From Leptospira stimsonii (lineage in GTDB: Bacteria > Spirochaetota > Leptospiria > Leptospirales > Leptospiraceae): a stretch of 64,000 bases of DNA. Positions 42,401-51,844 of the stretch are shown piece after piece; positions within the stretch are counted from its first letter, which is position 1; every line of letters starts with the position of its first letter. The stretch covers positions 447,001 to 511,000 of the forward strand of contig NZ_QHCT01000002.1 in NCBI RefSeq assembly GCF_003545885.1, written 5' to 3'. The notes under the pieces are model-generated. The model was not told the origin of the DNA, did no database searches, and was given only the letters and a program-made list of their open reading frames with translations. The translations under genes and the position numbers were made by a program.

Positions 42401-45355
42401 GTCCGGGGAAGGACTCTGTCCCTTCTCTTCTCCCACGACCGCGATTCGAACGTCCTTTTTTCCATCCGTTTTTTTCCGATTCTTTGCTTGTGGAGCGATC
42501 GGAACCGGAGTCTCCGCTTTCTCTTCGTCAAAAAAAGTGAGCGGATTGGAGAGTTCCTTCCGTATGGAAACGCTAAAAAGATTATAAACAAATGCGTAAT
42601 CCAAATCCACATAAAACTCTTTTCCGGATGCGCTCGACTTCAAAGACGCGTCGAACTTTCCTCCCGTTTGCGAAATCGAAATTCCTCCAAAGTAGAGCTC
42701 TAAATTCTTATTCTTCTCGTAGTATTTCAGATAGGCGGGAAGAAATATATCTCCTCGAGAATCGGCATTCTTCCATTGCCAATAAATTGGAACCACAAAG
42801 TTGGAACTCGTCTTTTCCTCTCGATTCTCCGAAGAATAATAGAGCAAGGCCCAGTCTCGATCCACGTTTGTGGAACGAAGTCGATAGTGAACGGGGCTAA
42901 AGGAAACAAAATCACGATCGTCTCCTCCGAAACGATAATAAAAAGGCAACCAGAGATTATATTCATTTTTCTGAAAGTAGTGTAGAGGTAAAATCGTTCT
43001 CGTCGTCGTTTCGCCCGCAGAATTCTTCCACTGATAATACAAACCCGCCAAACCTAAGAAAGATTCTCCGCTTTTCTCTTCGGAAGAAAAATAAAACGGA
43101 TAGAATCTCTGAAAGGAAGAATCGTTCGATCCGTATTCATGGTAACCGAGGAAAAACAGTTCGTCTTCGGCTTGCGAATAGGAATGATAATAAAAAGGTG
43201 CGATCGTTCGTGTCTCGGATTCCGACCGTGTGTACAAAAAGAGTAACAACGGCATCGCAAGATAAGAATTCTTTTTGTGAAAATAAAACGGAAAGAAAAA
43301 AGAGGATGCATATTCTCCCTTTGTGTCCTTGCTCCAATACGCGTTCAAAAGCAACGTTTCCGATTCTTGCTTGCGAGTATGTCGATACATCGGAAGCGGC
43401 AAGAGCGTAAACTGGCTAAAATCGTCTCCGTCATAGTTGTGATGGTAAAGGGGAAGGACCGTAAGATAAGAATCTTTTTTATAGAAGAAAATAGGAGCGG
43501 AGATCCATTCCGAGATCCCTTTCCCACGCTCTCTCTTGAAATACGTATTCAAATAGTAGTCGTGATAGACTTCTTCGGATCGATACTGATAAAAGAATGG
43601 CCCGGCTCGATTGATCGCTCTTTCTCCTTCCATCCAGGAAAAATAAATCGGAAACAAATGTTTGTATTCCTTTTTCTTAAAATACCAAATCGGAAAAATA
43701 GTAAATGTGCTTAATTCGTTCTTCTGATATTCCACATACGTGTTTAGGACGTAGGTTGCGGAGGAATTCGAAGTTTTATTCCTATAATAAAATGGTCCTG
43801 CGAAGGACGAATCATCCTTGGAATTCTCCCAAGAAAAAAACACGGGGAATAAATGAGCGAACTCGTTTCTTTTGTGAAACCAAAACGGAAAAACCGTAAG
43901 CGCCGCCAAACCGTCCTTGTCCCTCTTCCAATACGTATTGACCGCGAAATTCTCAGAATAATCTTTTGCATCCTTATGGTAAAGGAGCGGGAGAAAAAAC
44001 TGAGTAAATTCTCCTTCGTCGTAATTGTGGTGATACAAAGGAAACAACGTAAGATAGGATTCTTTCTGATAGAAAAAAAACGGGGCGCTGATGATTTCGG
44101 TATAACCTCTTTCTTTTTCCCATTTTACATACGTGTTCAACACGTAGTTCGTTTTCTGATTGGAAGACTCCGAATGATAATAGAAAGGCCCCGCGTATCC
44201 GGATTGATCCTTTGTTTCCTTCCAAGAAAAAAAGAACGGAAATAGATTGAAGTAGGAGTTTTGTTTGTAAAAGACGAGAGGAAAAAAAGTAAAAAAAGAA
44301 TCCTCTTGTTCTTTCGATCCCGACCAATACAACAAAGGCAAAACTCGAAAGTAACTCCAGTCCTTCTCTTTCCCCCACTGAAACAAAAGGAAATTTCGAA
44401 TCTTAGAATTCTCTCCATTTTCCTGTAAATACAAAGCCAAAGGAAGAAATAAGAATTTTGAAGTTTCCGATTGTAAGGAAACCGTTTTCGACTTATACCA
44501 ACCGATCGGACTAAAGGAAAATTCGGAATAAGAATCGCTCGTCTTCTCTTCGTCTTGAAACCAGATCGGAGAATAAATCGAAAACGTCCTAGATTCTCTG
44601 TTCGATCGAGATTGATGATAGAATGGAAAAAATGTGAACGAATAATCTTCTCTGATTTTTTCAGAAGAATAATGGAGCAAAGGAAAAATTCGAAAGAACT
44701 TTTTTTCCAAATCATGACCCCATTGAAAAACGGCGAAAGTGGTCTTCGATTCTTCCGAAGATTCTTTGTTAAAAAGGAGCAAGGGAAGAAACATCGTAGA
44801 AGTAGATCGAACTCCGTTGATCAGCTCGTTTTCTCTCGTGAACAAGGGGAAAAAGCCGGGTACCATCGAAAAACTTTTTTCAAAGCCGGGCCCCGAAGAA
44901 CTCGAGTTGTATCCCAACCAATAGAAGTTTGTCGATTCCCGATAACCCGTTCCACCGCCCGATGGTTGCACCGTTCTTCGATAAAATAAAGGGGAAAAAA
45001 AGGTATTGTCTTCGATTCCTTCCGAATTCAGACTCCGATAGCTATAAATCGGGAAAAGATAACTTTTCGAGGCCTTGCCGGACTTCGCTTCAAGAGAATT
45101 ATAAATTGGGAATATTCGAAACTGCTTAAATTTTGGATAATCCGTTTTTCGAACGATCCAGAAAGCGTGCCAGGAAAAATGTTCGGGCCAGTCCTCTATA
45201 TCCACAAAACCGGTTCTGACTAAATATTTCTCTTCCTTCTCACTTCCGAAAATTTCCTTTTTTTCGCGAACGAGTTCGTCGAAAGGATCTTCCGTCTGAG
45301 ACCAAAGAAGGCTTGGGCAAATAAAGACGAAGAGTAGAAATAAAAAATTTCGCAT
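39401..45355 (-). CDS. Giant aromatic-rich beta-repeat exported protein
   Basis: About 1984 residues from ATG 45355, chosen because it begins a signal peptide (NFLFLLFVFICPSLLWSQ); the frame extends 11 codons further. The whole mature protein is short, aromatic beta-strands in repeated patterns: FPFYFHK-type, LFPLYHHNYD, AGPFYY, LNTY.K and ISAP.FFY. In residues ~400-720 blocks of roughly 75-100 residues follow each other. A Lys/Pro/Ala-rich linker near residues 955-1005 (TPVPIAPQAKNRKKTDGKK) divides two halves with similar openings (HFRILPLGWFTW against QFRIFPIYN). It looks like an outer-membrane or surface beta structure, but I recognise no family. It is the last gene of the operon with murJ and yggU. 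Confidence 0.8.
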   Translation of the reverse strand: MRNFLFLLFVFICPSLLWSQTEDPFDELVREKKEIFGSEKEEKYLVRTGFVDIEDWPEHFSWHAFWIVRKTDYPKFKQFRIFPIYNSLEAKSGKASKSYLFPIYSYRSLNSEGIEDNTFFSPLFYRRTVQPSGGGTGYRESTNFYWLGYNSSSSGPGFEKSFSMVPGFFPLFTRENELINGVRSTSTMFLPLLLFNKESSEESKTTFAVFQWGHDLEKKFFRIFPLLHYSSEKIREDYSFTFFPFYHQSRSNRESRTFSIYSPIWFQDEEKTSDSYSEFSFSPIGWYKSKTVSLQSETSKFLFLPLALYLQENGENSKIRNFLLFQWGKEKDWSYFRVLPLLYWSGSKEQEDSFFTFFPLVFYKQNSYFNLFPFFFSWKETKDQSGYAGPFYYHSESSNQKTNYVLNTYVKWEKERGYTEIISAPFFFYQKESYLTLFPLYHHNYDEGEFTQFFLPLLYHKDAKDYSENFAVNTYWKRDKDGLAALTVFPFWFHKRNEFAHLFPVFFSWENSKDDSSFAGPFYYRNKTSNSSATYVLNTYVEYQKNELSTFTIFPIWYFKKKEYKHLFPIYFSWMEGERAINRAGPFFYQYRSEEVYHDYYLNTYFKRERGKGISEWISAPIFFYKKDSYLTVLPLYHHNYDGDDFSQFTLLPLPMYRHTRKQESETLLLNAYWSKDTKGEYASSFFFPFYFHKKNSYLAMPLLLFLYTRSESETRTIAPFYYHSYSQAEDELFFLGYHEYGSNDSSFQRFYPFYFSSEEKSGESFLGLAGLYYQWKNSAGETTTRTILPLHYFQKNEYNLWLPFYYRFGGDDRDFVSFSPVHYRLRSTNVDRDWALLYYSSENREEKTSSNFVVPIYWQWKNADSRGDIFLPAYLKYYEKNKNLELYFGGISISQTGGKFDASLKSSASGKEFYVDLDYAFVYNLFSVSIRKELSNPLTFFDEEKAETPVPIAPQAKNRKKTDGKKDVRIAVVGEEKGQSPSPDGSNFGSYKKLARENSRNYFGWEALFGIASYQSGDEKKHFRILPLGWFTWGKNNEDKIFAFPLPLPTFWGTIGDESYRVVFPLYAEQKKGNDFVRSLGIFLFVMEREKDRNEYSVLWPLIRYSKSKEEVAYRFFPFFAHRESPSSLETKSIFFYRAKEKNGTYEHSSFHGILFPFYQASEDTSHSGSNSNGSGYSLFFPFYYRDYEDRVSGGAPVLKERNLYTPLFLYSSAEDSTYKRKSSFLLSPFYYSSSEEGIVFNKRNVSELNMVLPFPFLFWGKENEEEYRFILGHYRSSSPEASSWNFLLLTGASRSKQNEKEEVSTFYAFPFYFGKTIREGEEWKFQSDTIPFFYSAKRTPDSYDATFALIFSYKKNSVTQDEQLFLPPILYLAKERNSFGQIDSTVYSPFYYHRSLKQGSSKLDTFSDNNFYTIFPVPLFYTYESLTGGANPTETNGWVWLFLANMDQKTLTLSKKESFEFRVLLGLLGGYSSESSPNLKSRAWNVSFFFFRSTTEENGIQIYSSSEIPILYSNVETLTFSETKFLLLVGKKTDQKTGLKRTMALPFWYQKEEVVRKGYVDYTTFTPIFFQTKSVQDGTESNFYTSRFYPILPLPLLYTFEERVREEKVKKDTWGFDWLLLANYKNTQYLHNGSESTSFKAALSLFGYEKNGMDGEHETSSYLFPLFFYKSSDHKEYDSYRWIVPILSYRSFNESQGKIRSHTNLLGIFLNYKRDDEMGTRSLFLFPSLYYSSDRSGAEKTYAFFPLFYYSSNDKNEYSLFLTFFYSGQDAISRRSNFLYLVDYEVHFQRQRKELSLFLGAFHSEFEKDRTRWSVLGGVLAGYESTPQLTDWNFLWIHYLNSPQERIQNFLPVYRYSETSESYSLLLPPILSYHSKDKEGSLTLGGLFGLIYYNNRSEVFKEESTKILGGLFYFSESKAERGFRNRGILGFPAIGGLIWNHEYEAQTGYEKTSFFKFIYSRTTTVKGVTINRVLGVDWSRLF

Positions 45356-45377
45356 CGTATTGAATCGGATCGTAGTT

Positions 45378-45599
45378 TTAAAGATCAATTTCGACCGTTT
45401 TTCGTTTCCCTTTTTCTCCGGAAAGGATCCGAATTTTTTTTTTTGGAATCTTCCATTCTTTGGAAAGGGCTTCGATCACGGCTTGATTCGCCTTCCCTTC
45501 CAGAGCGGGCTCTCGGACCGCAATCGTAATGGAACCGTCCTCCTCTTTTCTGAGAAAGACTTTTTTTGAGTTCGGTTTTACTTGAACCGTAAACTTCAT
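45378..45599 (-). CDS. YggU/DUF167 family protein
   Basis: The frame extends to 45677, but ATG 45599 gives the family-typical start MKFTVQVKPNSKKV and 73 residues. DUF167 hallmarks follow: ITIAVREPALEGKANQAVIEALSKEW, then KKKIRILSGEKGKRKTVEI. The fold is a small alpha/beta protein of unknown function, widely conserved and often beside yggT or cell-envelope genes. It sits 10 bp after murJ and 22 bp before the giant repeat protein, so all three share an operon. Confidence 0.88.
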   Translation of the reverse strand: MKFTVQVKPNSKKVFLRKEEDGSITIAVREPALEGKANQAVIEALSKEWKIPKKKIRILSGEKGKRKTVEIDL

Positions 45600-45609
45600 A
45601 CGAACGCGG

Positions 45610-47205
45610 TTAGGCGACCCGATGTTTTTTGCGAAACCTGCCCACCAAAAGGTATATCCCTTCCACCCGGAAAACAAGACTGGAAACGAAAAAAAGTATC
45701 ATCGCGGGAAAAATTACGAGACAAAGATTGATTCGGGACGCTTGTGCATAACTCACACCACCCTCTTCTAGGTAGTTTAGAATCGGTGAATATAAGAATA
45801 AATTGTGAAAGATCAAATACGTTCCCAAAATAAAAAAAGGAAGAATCATCTTTGAAACTTTTTTCAACAACGAAAACCAAGGGAATTCGACTCTGTGTTT
45901 TTTCAAGAGGAATCCGAGTAAGAAAAACGTAATCGAAGCGGAGATCGCAGAAGCCAGGGCAATCGCCGAATGCTTTAAAAACCAAACTAAGGAAAGATTC
46001 AAGATGATATTGATCGTAAACGATGCCGACTGAATTTTCAGAGGGGTTTTTGTATCTTGAAACGCGTAGTACGAAGAGATCAGAATCTTATTGATGCTAA
46101 AAAAAGGAATCGCGATCGAATAGAAAATCAAAGGTAAAACCGCCGTGTGAGTCGCAAGATGATCCCATTTTCCTCCGAAATAAATCGAATCCAAAATCGG
46201 ACCCGATAAAAGGGACATCCCGATCGCCGCGGGAACCGTTAGAAAGATCGCGAACTCAAGAGCCGCGGACAATTCCGTTCCTACCTCGGACCAACGTTCG
46301 TTCTTTAAGGATTGAAGAAGAGCGGGAAGAATCGTGGTGGCAAGTGCGACTCCGATGATTCCGGTTGGAAGTTGAACGAGCCTCTGCGCATAATCCAAAC
46401 TGACAACGGCACCCAAACCCGGATTGTGATTCTGAACCCAATTCGCGAGAAAAATATCCACAAGAAGACTCAGTTGATAAAACCCTCCTCCTAACGCGGC
46501 GGGAATCATCAAACGAAAGATCTTTTTGATCGCGGGATGTTTCCAATTCCAATTGATCTTAGGCAGATCTCCCTTTTTCCAAACAAACCAGGCCTGCACG
46601 AGAAATTGTATCAAACCTCCCGTAACGATCGCCGAACAAAGAACGATCACCCTGTCGTGAAGATCTGAGATAAACGGAAACAAACCGATAAAGACAAAAA
46701 GATAACTTAGATTTAAGATGATCGGGGAAAGAGAAGGAACAAAAAAACGATTTTTAGAATTCGAGATCGCCATAAAAATCGCCGAAAGACTCGCGGTGAC
46801 GATCAGAAAAAAGAGGATATAGGTAAGCTCTATTACTAAATTAGAATATTCTTTCGTTCCTCCCACGAGAATCGGAAGAAACAAGGGGGAAAACAAAAAC
46901 ATCACTCCGACGAGAAGCGAAAGCACGAAAAACAAAAAGGAAAGAACGGCCCCGCTCATCACCTTGGCTTCTTCTTCGCTGATCTTACCGGACTCCGCGT
47001 AGAGAGGCATAAAGGATTGGGAAAGTGTTCCCTCCGCCAAAAGATTCCGAAACATATTGGGAAGACGATAAGCGACCGAAAATGCGGAGGCGACCATGCC
47101 GGTTCCGAAGGAAACGGCCATAAAATGATCTCTCACAAGACCGAGAATTCTGGATAAAAACGTATAAAACGAAAGGGCGATACTTCGCGAGGCGGCGTTG
47201 GACAA
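45610..47205 (-). CDS. murJ: MurJ/MviN lipid II flippase
   Basis: A 531-residue polytopic protein with about fourteen helices. It flips lipid II across the inner membrane for peptidoglycan synthesis. MviN signatures: SRILGLVRDHFMAVSFGTG at the N-terminus, AYRLPNMFRNLLAEGTLSQSFMPLYAE, LPTGIIGVALATTILPALLQS, and PLIFYSIAIPFFSINKILISSYYAFQDTKTPL. Start choice: TTG at 47203-47205 directly follows the TAG stop of the STAS gene (47206-47208), with no spacer, giving MSNAASRSIALSFYT. That arrangement implies translational coupling. Downstream is yggU. Confidence 0.94.
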   Translation of the reverse strand: MSNAASRSIALSFYTFLSRILGLVRDHFMAVSFGTGMVASAFSVAYRLPNMFRNLLAEGTLSQSFMPLYAESGKISEEEAKVMSGAVLSFLFFVLSLLVGVMFLFSPLFLPILVGGTKEYSNLVIELTYILFFLIVTASLSAIFMAISNSKNRFFVPSLSPIILNLSYLFVFIGLFPFISDLHDRVIVLCSAIVTGGLIQFLVQAWFVWKKGDLPKINWNWKHPAIKKIFRLMIPAALGGGFYQLSLLVDIFLANWVQNHNPGLGAVVSLDYAQRLVQLPTGIIGVALATTILPALLQSLKNERWSEVGTELSAALEFAIFLTVPAAIGMSLLSGPILDSIYFGGKWDHLATHTAVLPLIFYSIAIPFFSINKILISSYYAFQDTKTPLKIQSASFTINIILNLSLVWFLKHSAIALASAISASITFFLLGFLLKKHRVEFPWFSLLKKVSKMILPFFILGTYLIFHNLFLYSPILNYLEEGGVSYAQASRINLCLVIFPAMILFFVSSLVFRVEGIYLLVGRFRKKHRVA

Positions 47206-48120
47206 CTAAAGGTTTCCTAGAAGTTTTTCTAGGTATCGAACTCCGCCCATGGCATTTAGGTCAAACTGAATCTGACACGCCGGACATTGGTATCTTCCCT
47301 GTTTGGAAACTCGAATACGACTACTACAAGCACCACAATAGATGATTCTTTTGGGAAAACGTTTTTCGATTTGAATCGCCTCTTCCAGCACTACTTTGGC
47401 AGAATAAGACGAAGACGCGGATTCCTCGGGGGCGCTCGATTCTTGCTCCTTGGAAAGCGGCGGCTTCGAAGAAGAATGGGTTTCCTCTTCTTCCAAAAAC
47501 GCTTCTCTTCTTTGGGACTGGCTCGAAAGTCCGTGCTCGCGAGAACCCACTTCCGAAACCGAAACTTCCTTCGGCTCGGTTTCCGAGTTTTCCGAAGGAG
47601 AGACTTCGAATTCCGGAACGGTCCGAATTTCGGGAATATAGACCGAATGAGAACCGCCGGAACCGGAACGAGGAATTGGAGAAACGTTTTTATCGGAAGA
47701 ATAAAACTGAATCGGAGTATTTCGTTTGATCCGGGAAATCGGCGAAGATTCCTTTTTAGAACTTCTTTCGTCCTGAACTTTGATCATCGAAAGATATTCT
47801 TCCGCGCGGGAAGGATCCTCGAAAAAGGCGATCGTCTTCCCGAAACCGAGAAAGCTGAGTAACGTTTTGCATTCTTCGTTGAACGCGCAATAGGCGGAAG
47901 AAGCGCCTCTGTTTTTCAAAAAGTTCTCGAAACGAGCGAGAACGCTGATCCCTTCGGATTCGATATATTCGAGTTCCTCGCAGGAAAATAAAAATTTCCT
48001 GGTTCCTTCTTCCCATTTCGATTTTAGATAAGAATAAAAATCCTCCGCGCTCGAAGCGTCGAGTTTCCCCTTCAACTTGAGCTTGAGAATATTCCCGGAA
48101 AGTCTGGATCGGATTTCCAC
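47206..48120 (-). CDS. STAS-domain protein with C-terminal zinc ribbon
   Basis: A 304-residue cytoplasmic protein. Residues ~1-112 are a STAS (anti-sigma-factor antagonist) domain: KLKLKGKLDASSAEDFYSYL, FLFSCEELEYIESEGISVLARF and a helix TLLSFLGFGKTIAFF. The usual DSSG phosphorylation loop reads ESEG (Ser55). Residues ~125-255 are a low-complexity Ser/Glu/Pro linker. Residues ~260-285 carry a zinc ribbon with CGAC and CPAC pairs. It likely takes part in partner switching, in which its Ser state would be set by a kinase and a SpoIIE-type phosphatase. The Amt-SpoIIE fusion is a candidate partner, but that is inference. It is in an operon with murJ. Confidence 0.85.
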   Translation of the reverse strand: MEIRSRLSGNILKLKLKGKLDASSAEDFYSYLKSKWEEGTRKFLFSCEELEYIESEGISVLARFENFLKNRGASSAYCAFNEECKTLLSFLGFGKTIAFFEDPSRAEEYLSMIKVQDERSSKKESSPISRIKRNTPIQFYSSDKNVSPIPRSGSGGSHSVYIPEIRTVPEFEVSPSENSETEPKEVSVSEVGSREHGLSSQSQRREAFLEEEETHSSSKPPLSKEQESSAPEESASSSYSAKVVLEEAIQIEKRFPKRIIYCGACSSRIRVSKQGRYQCPACQIQFDLNAMGGVRYLEKLLGNL

Positions 48121-48130
48121 GTTCTTATCG

Positions 48131-49228
48131 TTATCCTAAGTAGATCGCGTCCAAAACTTCTTCTTTCGAAGGGACGATCGTCGGTTGAACCGTCGTGATG
48201 CCCGGTTCCGAATGGGAAACCGGAGCGTGTGTGACGGGAGAAGACTCGATCGGTTGTGTGACTACGGACGCGATTTGCGGAGTCGAAATCGGTGCCGCCG
48301 TTAACACGGGAGCCACTGAAACCGGAGCGGAAACAACCTCTTCCACTTTCGAAGCCTCCTCTTTTCCAAGAGTTCCCGGAATCGGAAGAGAATCGAGAGG
48401 ACTCGATTTTCTCGCAAGAACCGGAACATTCATTTCGGAAGAATGAGAGACCTTTTCCACGAGAGGCCTCGAGCTCAAATCAGGAACCGATTGTCTCGTG
48501 GAATTGCCCAAGGTCAAAAGGAGATACACGAATTCTAAGAATAAGGCGGCGCCGAGAGCAATCAGAGAATAATTTCGAACCAACCATTCGAGGAGTTCGG
48601 TTTGTTTCGAAACAAAGGTACGAAAGTTTCCACGATCGTAGATCATATGAATCGCGGCGACTCGTTCGAGTTTTGTTGGATGAAAGACGGCGGCAGAAAG
48701 AAGAATTTCGGGTTCGTTAATCTCGGGAAAATAACCCGCGAGTTTGGAAAAAAATCCGCTCTTGGCAACGACTTCTTTTTTTTCACCCATCAGAACCGGA
48801 ATACCGATCTGCCATTTCCGAAGACGAAATGCCCTTGTATAAAGAGCTTCCTGATAGAGTGTCACCGGTTTTCTCTTTTTCAAATCTTCCTGAAGATATT
48901 CCGGATTGGAATGAGCGAGGACGATTCCCGCGTCGTTCATTAAAAAGATTTCTTTGATCGTATAACCGTCGGTGTCTTTTTCGGATAACTTCGTCATTCT
49001 GTTAAAAACAAAGTTCATATCATCGAAGTTTCGATCCACTCCGGAGTTTTCCGCGGCTTTTGCAAGAGTGCCTAACGTATCGCGGGCTCTGTTATCGGAA
49101 GCGATCTTTAAGAGTTCAAAAGAAGCCAGAGAAGATTCTAAAAACGACCAGGCCACGGCTCCGAGCGCGACCGCTTCGCAGACGATCAGCAATAAAAGAA
49201 AATAGAATATACTTTTGAAAATCTTCAC
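48131..49228 (-). CDS. Sensor-like membrane protein with Pro/Ser/Val-rich tail
   Basis: A 365-residue protein with two transmembrane segments: ~4-26 (IFYFLLLLIVCEAVALGAVAW) and ~220-240 (YSLIALGAALFLEFVYLLLTL). Between them is an extracytoplasmic domain with Cache-like phrases (KEIFLMNDAGIVLAHSNPEYL, AAVFHPTKLERVAAIHMIYD). The cytoplasmic tail (~245-365) is low complexity, rich in Pro, Ser, Val and Thr (APVLTAAPISTPQIASVVTQ), with no kinase or methyl-accepting output domain. It may act through the STAS protein encoded 10 bp downstream. I do not recognise a named family. Confidence 0.75.
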   Translation of the reverse strand: MKIFKSIFYFLLLLIVCEAVALGAVAWSFLESSLASFELLKIASDNRARDTLGTLAKAAENSGVDRNFDDMNFVFNRMTKLSEKDTDGYTIKEIFLMNDAGIVLAHSNPEYLQEDLKKRKPVTLYQEALYTRAFRLRKWQIGIPVLMGEKKEVVAKSGFFSKLAGYFPEINEPEILLSAAVFHPTKLERVAAIHMIYDRGNFRTFVSKQTELLEWLVRNYSLIALGAALFLEFVYLLLTLGNSTRQSVPDLSSRPLVEKVSHSSEMNVPVLARKSSPLDSLPIPGTLGKEEASKVEEVVSAPVSVAPVLTAAPISTPQIASVVTQPIESSPVTHAPVSHSEPGITTVQPTIVPSKEEVLDAIYLG

Positions 49229-49303
49229 TCTTCTGACCTCTCTTAAACCAATCGGAAGAAAAGAGGCTTTCTCTTGAGGATAAAATAGGAGAACTGGCGT
49301 TTT

Positions 49304-49957
49304 TCAGAGAGAAACCGCGTTTTCGGAAGAAAGAAGAAAGGAATTCAGATTCTTTCGAACCTCGGAAAGAAATTGACTGCGTTTCGAAATTCCGGAATCC
49401 AAACCGAGCCGTTCCACACTCGTCATATCCAACCAGTTTCTACCGCAGGGATGGATACAACGAAACGCTTTGAAATCGTTGTTCACGTTAAACGCGACTC
49501 CGTAACTCGTAAAAAAAGACTTAAAGTTCACGCCGATCGAACAGATCTTTTTCGAAGGGTCGGATGAAAGATAGAGTCCGGGAGAATCCGGATCGGTAAC
49601 AAGGGGCAAATTCCAGGTTTTTAGCGCGGCGTCTTGTAAGGCGCCCAAAAAATTCTCCAGATAAGAGCGAATGGAAAGGTTTCGTTTTTTCAAATCCACG
49701 TGAGAATAGATCACGAGTTGGCCCGGTTCGTGAGCGGTAAAATCCCCGCCCCTCTGGATAAAATGGATCTCAATTCCTTGGGATTCCAGAAAATCTTTCC
49801 CTAAGAGGAGATTCTCAAGATTATAATTGATTCCGCCGGTGATCGTGGGACCGTGTTCTAAAAACAGAACACATTCTTTCCGAAATCGGCGAAATTTTTC
49901 CTGCAATTCCACATAACGAAGGTATGGAAATTCTCCTTTCAGTTCGATCATTCTCAC
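49304..49957 (-). CDS. lipB: Lipoyl(octanoyl) transferase
   Basis: A 217-residue enzyme that transfers octanoyl from acyl carrier protein to lipoyl-dependent enzymes. Motifs: LFLEHGPTITGG, RGGDFTAHEPGQLVIYSHVDLK (RGG.T.HgPGQL in the family), KKICSIGV with the catalytic-region Lys (about 137), GVAFNVNND and the Cys in HPCGRNWLDMTSV (Cys171). ATG 49957 or ATG 49951 could be the start. It is divergent from the Panacea-domain gene with only 12-18 bp between start codons, so one promoter must lie within the other gene or upstream sequence. Confidence 0.92.
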   Translation of the reverse strand: MRMIELKGEFPYLRYVELQEKFRRFRKECVLFLEHGPTITGGINYNLENLLLGKDFLESQGIEIHFIQRGGDFTAHEPGQLVIYSHVDLKKRNLSIRSYLENFLGALQDAALKTWNLPLVTDPDSPGLYLSSDPSKKICSIGVNFKSFFTSYGVAFNVNNDFKAFRCIHPCGRNWLDMTSVERLGLDSGISKRSQFLSEVRKNLNSFLLSSENAVSL

Positions 49958-49969
49958 AAGATTCTTTAT

Positions 49970-50503
<534 letters not shown>

Positions 50504-50509
50504 CGGGAC

Positions 50510-50866
<357 letters not shown>

Positions 50867-50954
50867 TTTTTGCAAAAAACGACTTTCCGAACCTAATTTC
50901 CGGCTCGTAGAGACCGATATAAATTAGTAAGAATTCCATCGGACCAGAATAACT

Positions 50955-51803
50955 ATGAAATCTTTTTTGAGAATCTCTGTTTGCCTGCTACTTCTTTTCC
51001 TTGGTCAGTCATCCTATAGCCAAAACGCAGAAAAATCCGATCCGAACAAGAAGGACGGAGGAACAGAATACTATCCCCTCTCCTATTACGACGAACGTTT
51101 ATCCGTGAAGAATATTTCCTTCTTCCGAAGACATTCCGACAACGGGAAGGGAGAATTTCTGGATGTGATGGTGGAACTGGAGAACCGCGACTTTGACCCG
51201 GCTAAATTTTCTGCCTATGTGATCGCTGTGAACGAAACCACTTCCGTAAGTGCGGAAAAAAGAGAACTCGTTCCCTTTCCGAAGTGGAGAGGTTATGATA
51301 CCGAAAACAATACATTCGTGATCAACTTCCAGAATTTAATGCCTCAGAAACTCGAACCGAAGTCGGTTTGGGGAGAGGAAAAATTCAACAAGGTGAAAAA
51401 AGAATACGATGATAAAATCGCGAGAGGGGAAACCGTAAAAATGGGAATTCCTTCTCTGACGGAGATCATCACGTATCTTACCAATCATCCGGAAAACGCT
51501 TTGGAATTTACGATCTTTGGAGAACAAGGTCCGAAAAAAGACCAGGTTTTGATCAGTAACTTCGTGGATCAGACGGAAGATGAAAGAAAGAAACAATCTC
51601 ACGATTCCCTGAACAAACACACTTACACGATCTACAACGCAAAGTATAAGACAACTCTGATGTCTCATCACTACACCGAGTATAGACCAGGATATGTGAC
51701 TTACAACAAAGTTGTGATTCTGATCTTCAATCCGTTGAAAGAAAAAAACAAATTGGTTTATAGAAGATTCGTGGACGTTACGGGAATCAAACTCCTCAAC
51801 TAA
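50955..51803 (+). CDS. Hypothetical secreted protein
   Basis: A 282-residue protein with a signal peptide (LRISVCLLLLFLGQSSYSQ). The mature part has a charged N-terminal stretch (NAEKSDPNKKDGG) and then beta-rich phrases (EFLDVMVELENRDFDPAKFSAYVIAVNETT, VLISNFVDQTEDERKK, YNKVVILIFNPLKEKNK). No Cys lipobox. It resembles proteins common to Leptospira, with no known family that I can name. The gene ends 41 bp before the 13-bp tandem repeat. Confidence 0.78.
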   Translation: MKSFLRISVCLLLLFLGQSSYSQNAEKSDPNKKDGGTEYYPLSYYDERLSVKNISFFRRHSDNGKGEFLDVMVELENRDFDPAKFSAYVIAVNETTSVSAEKRELVPFPKWRGYDTENNTFVINFQNLMPQKLEPKSVWGEEKFNKVKKEYDDKIARGETVKMGIPSLTEIITYLTNHPENALEFTIFGEQGPKKDQVLISNFVDQTEDERKKQSHDSLNKHTYTIYNAKYKTTLMSHHYTEYRPGYVTYNKVVILIFNPLKEKNKLVYRRFVDVTGIKLLN

Positions 51804-51844
51804 GAATCAAAGTTCTCTGTTTCCTCGGGCGGACCTCCGCCCGC

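Noticed and set aside
41776..42612. 278-codon minus-strand frame inside the giant repeat gene
   Set aside because: It lies in another frame of the same strand as the giant gene and is Arg/Phe/Ile-rich, as expected for a shadow of the aromatic-rich sequence.
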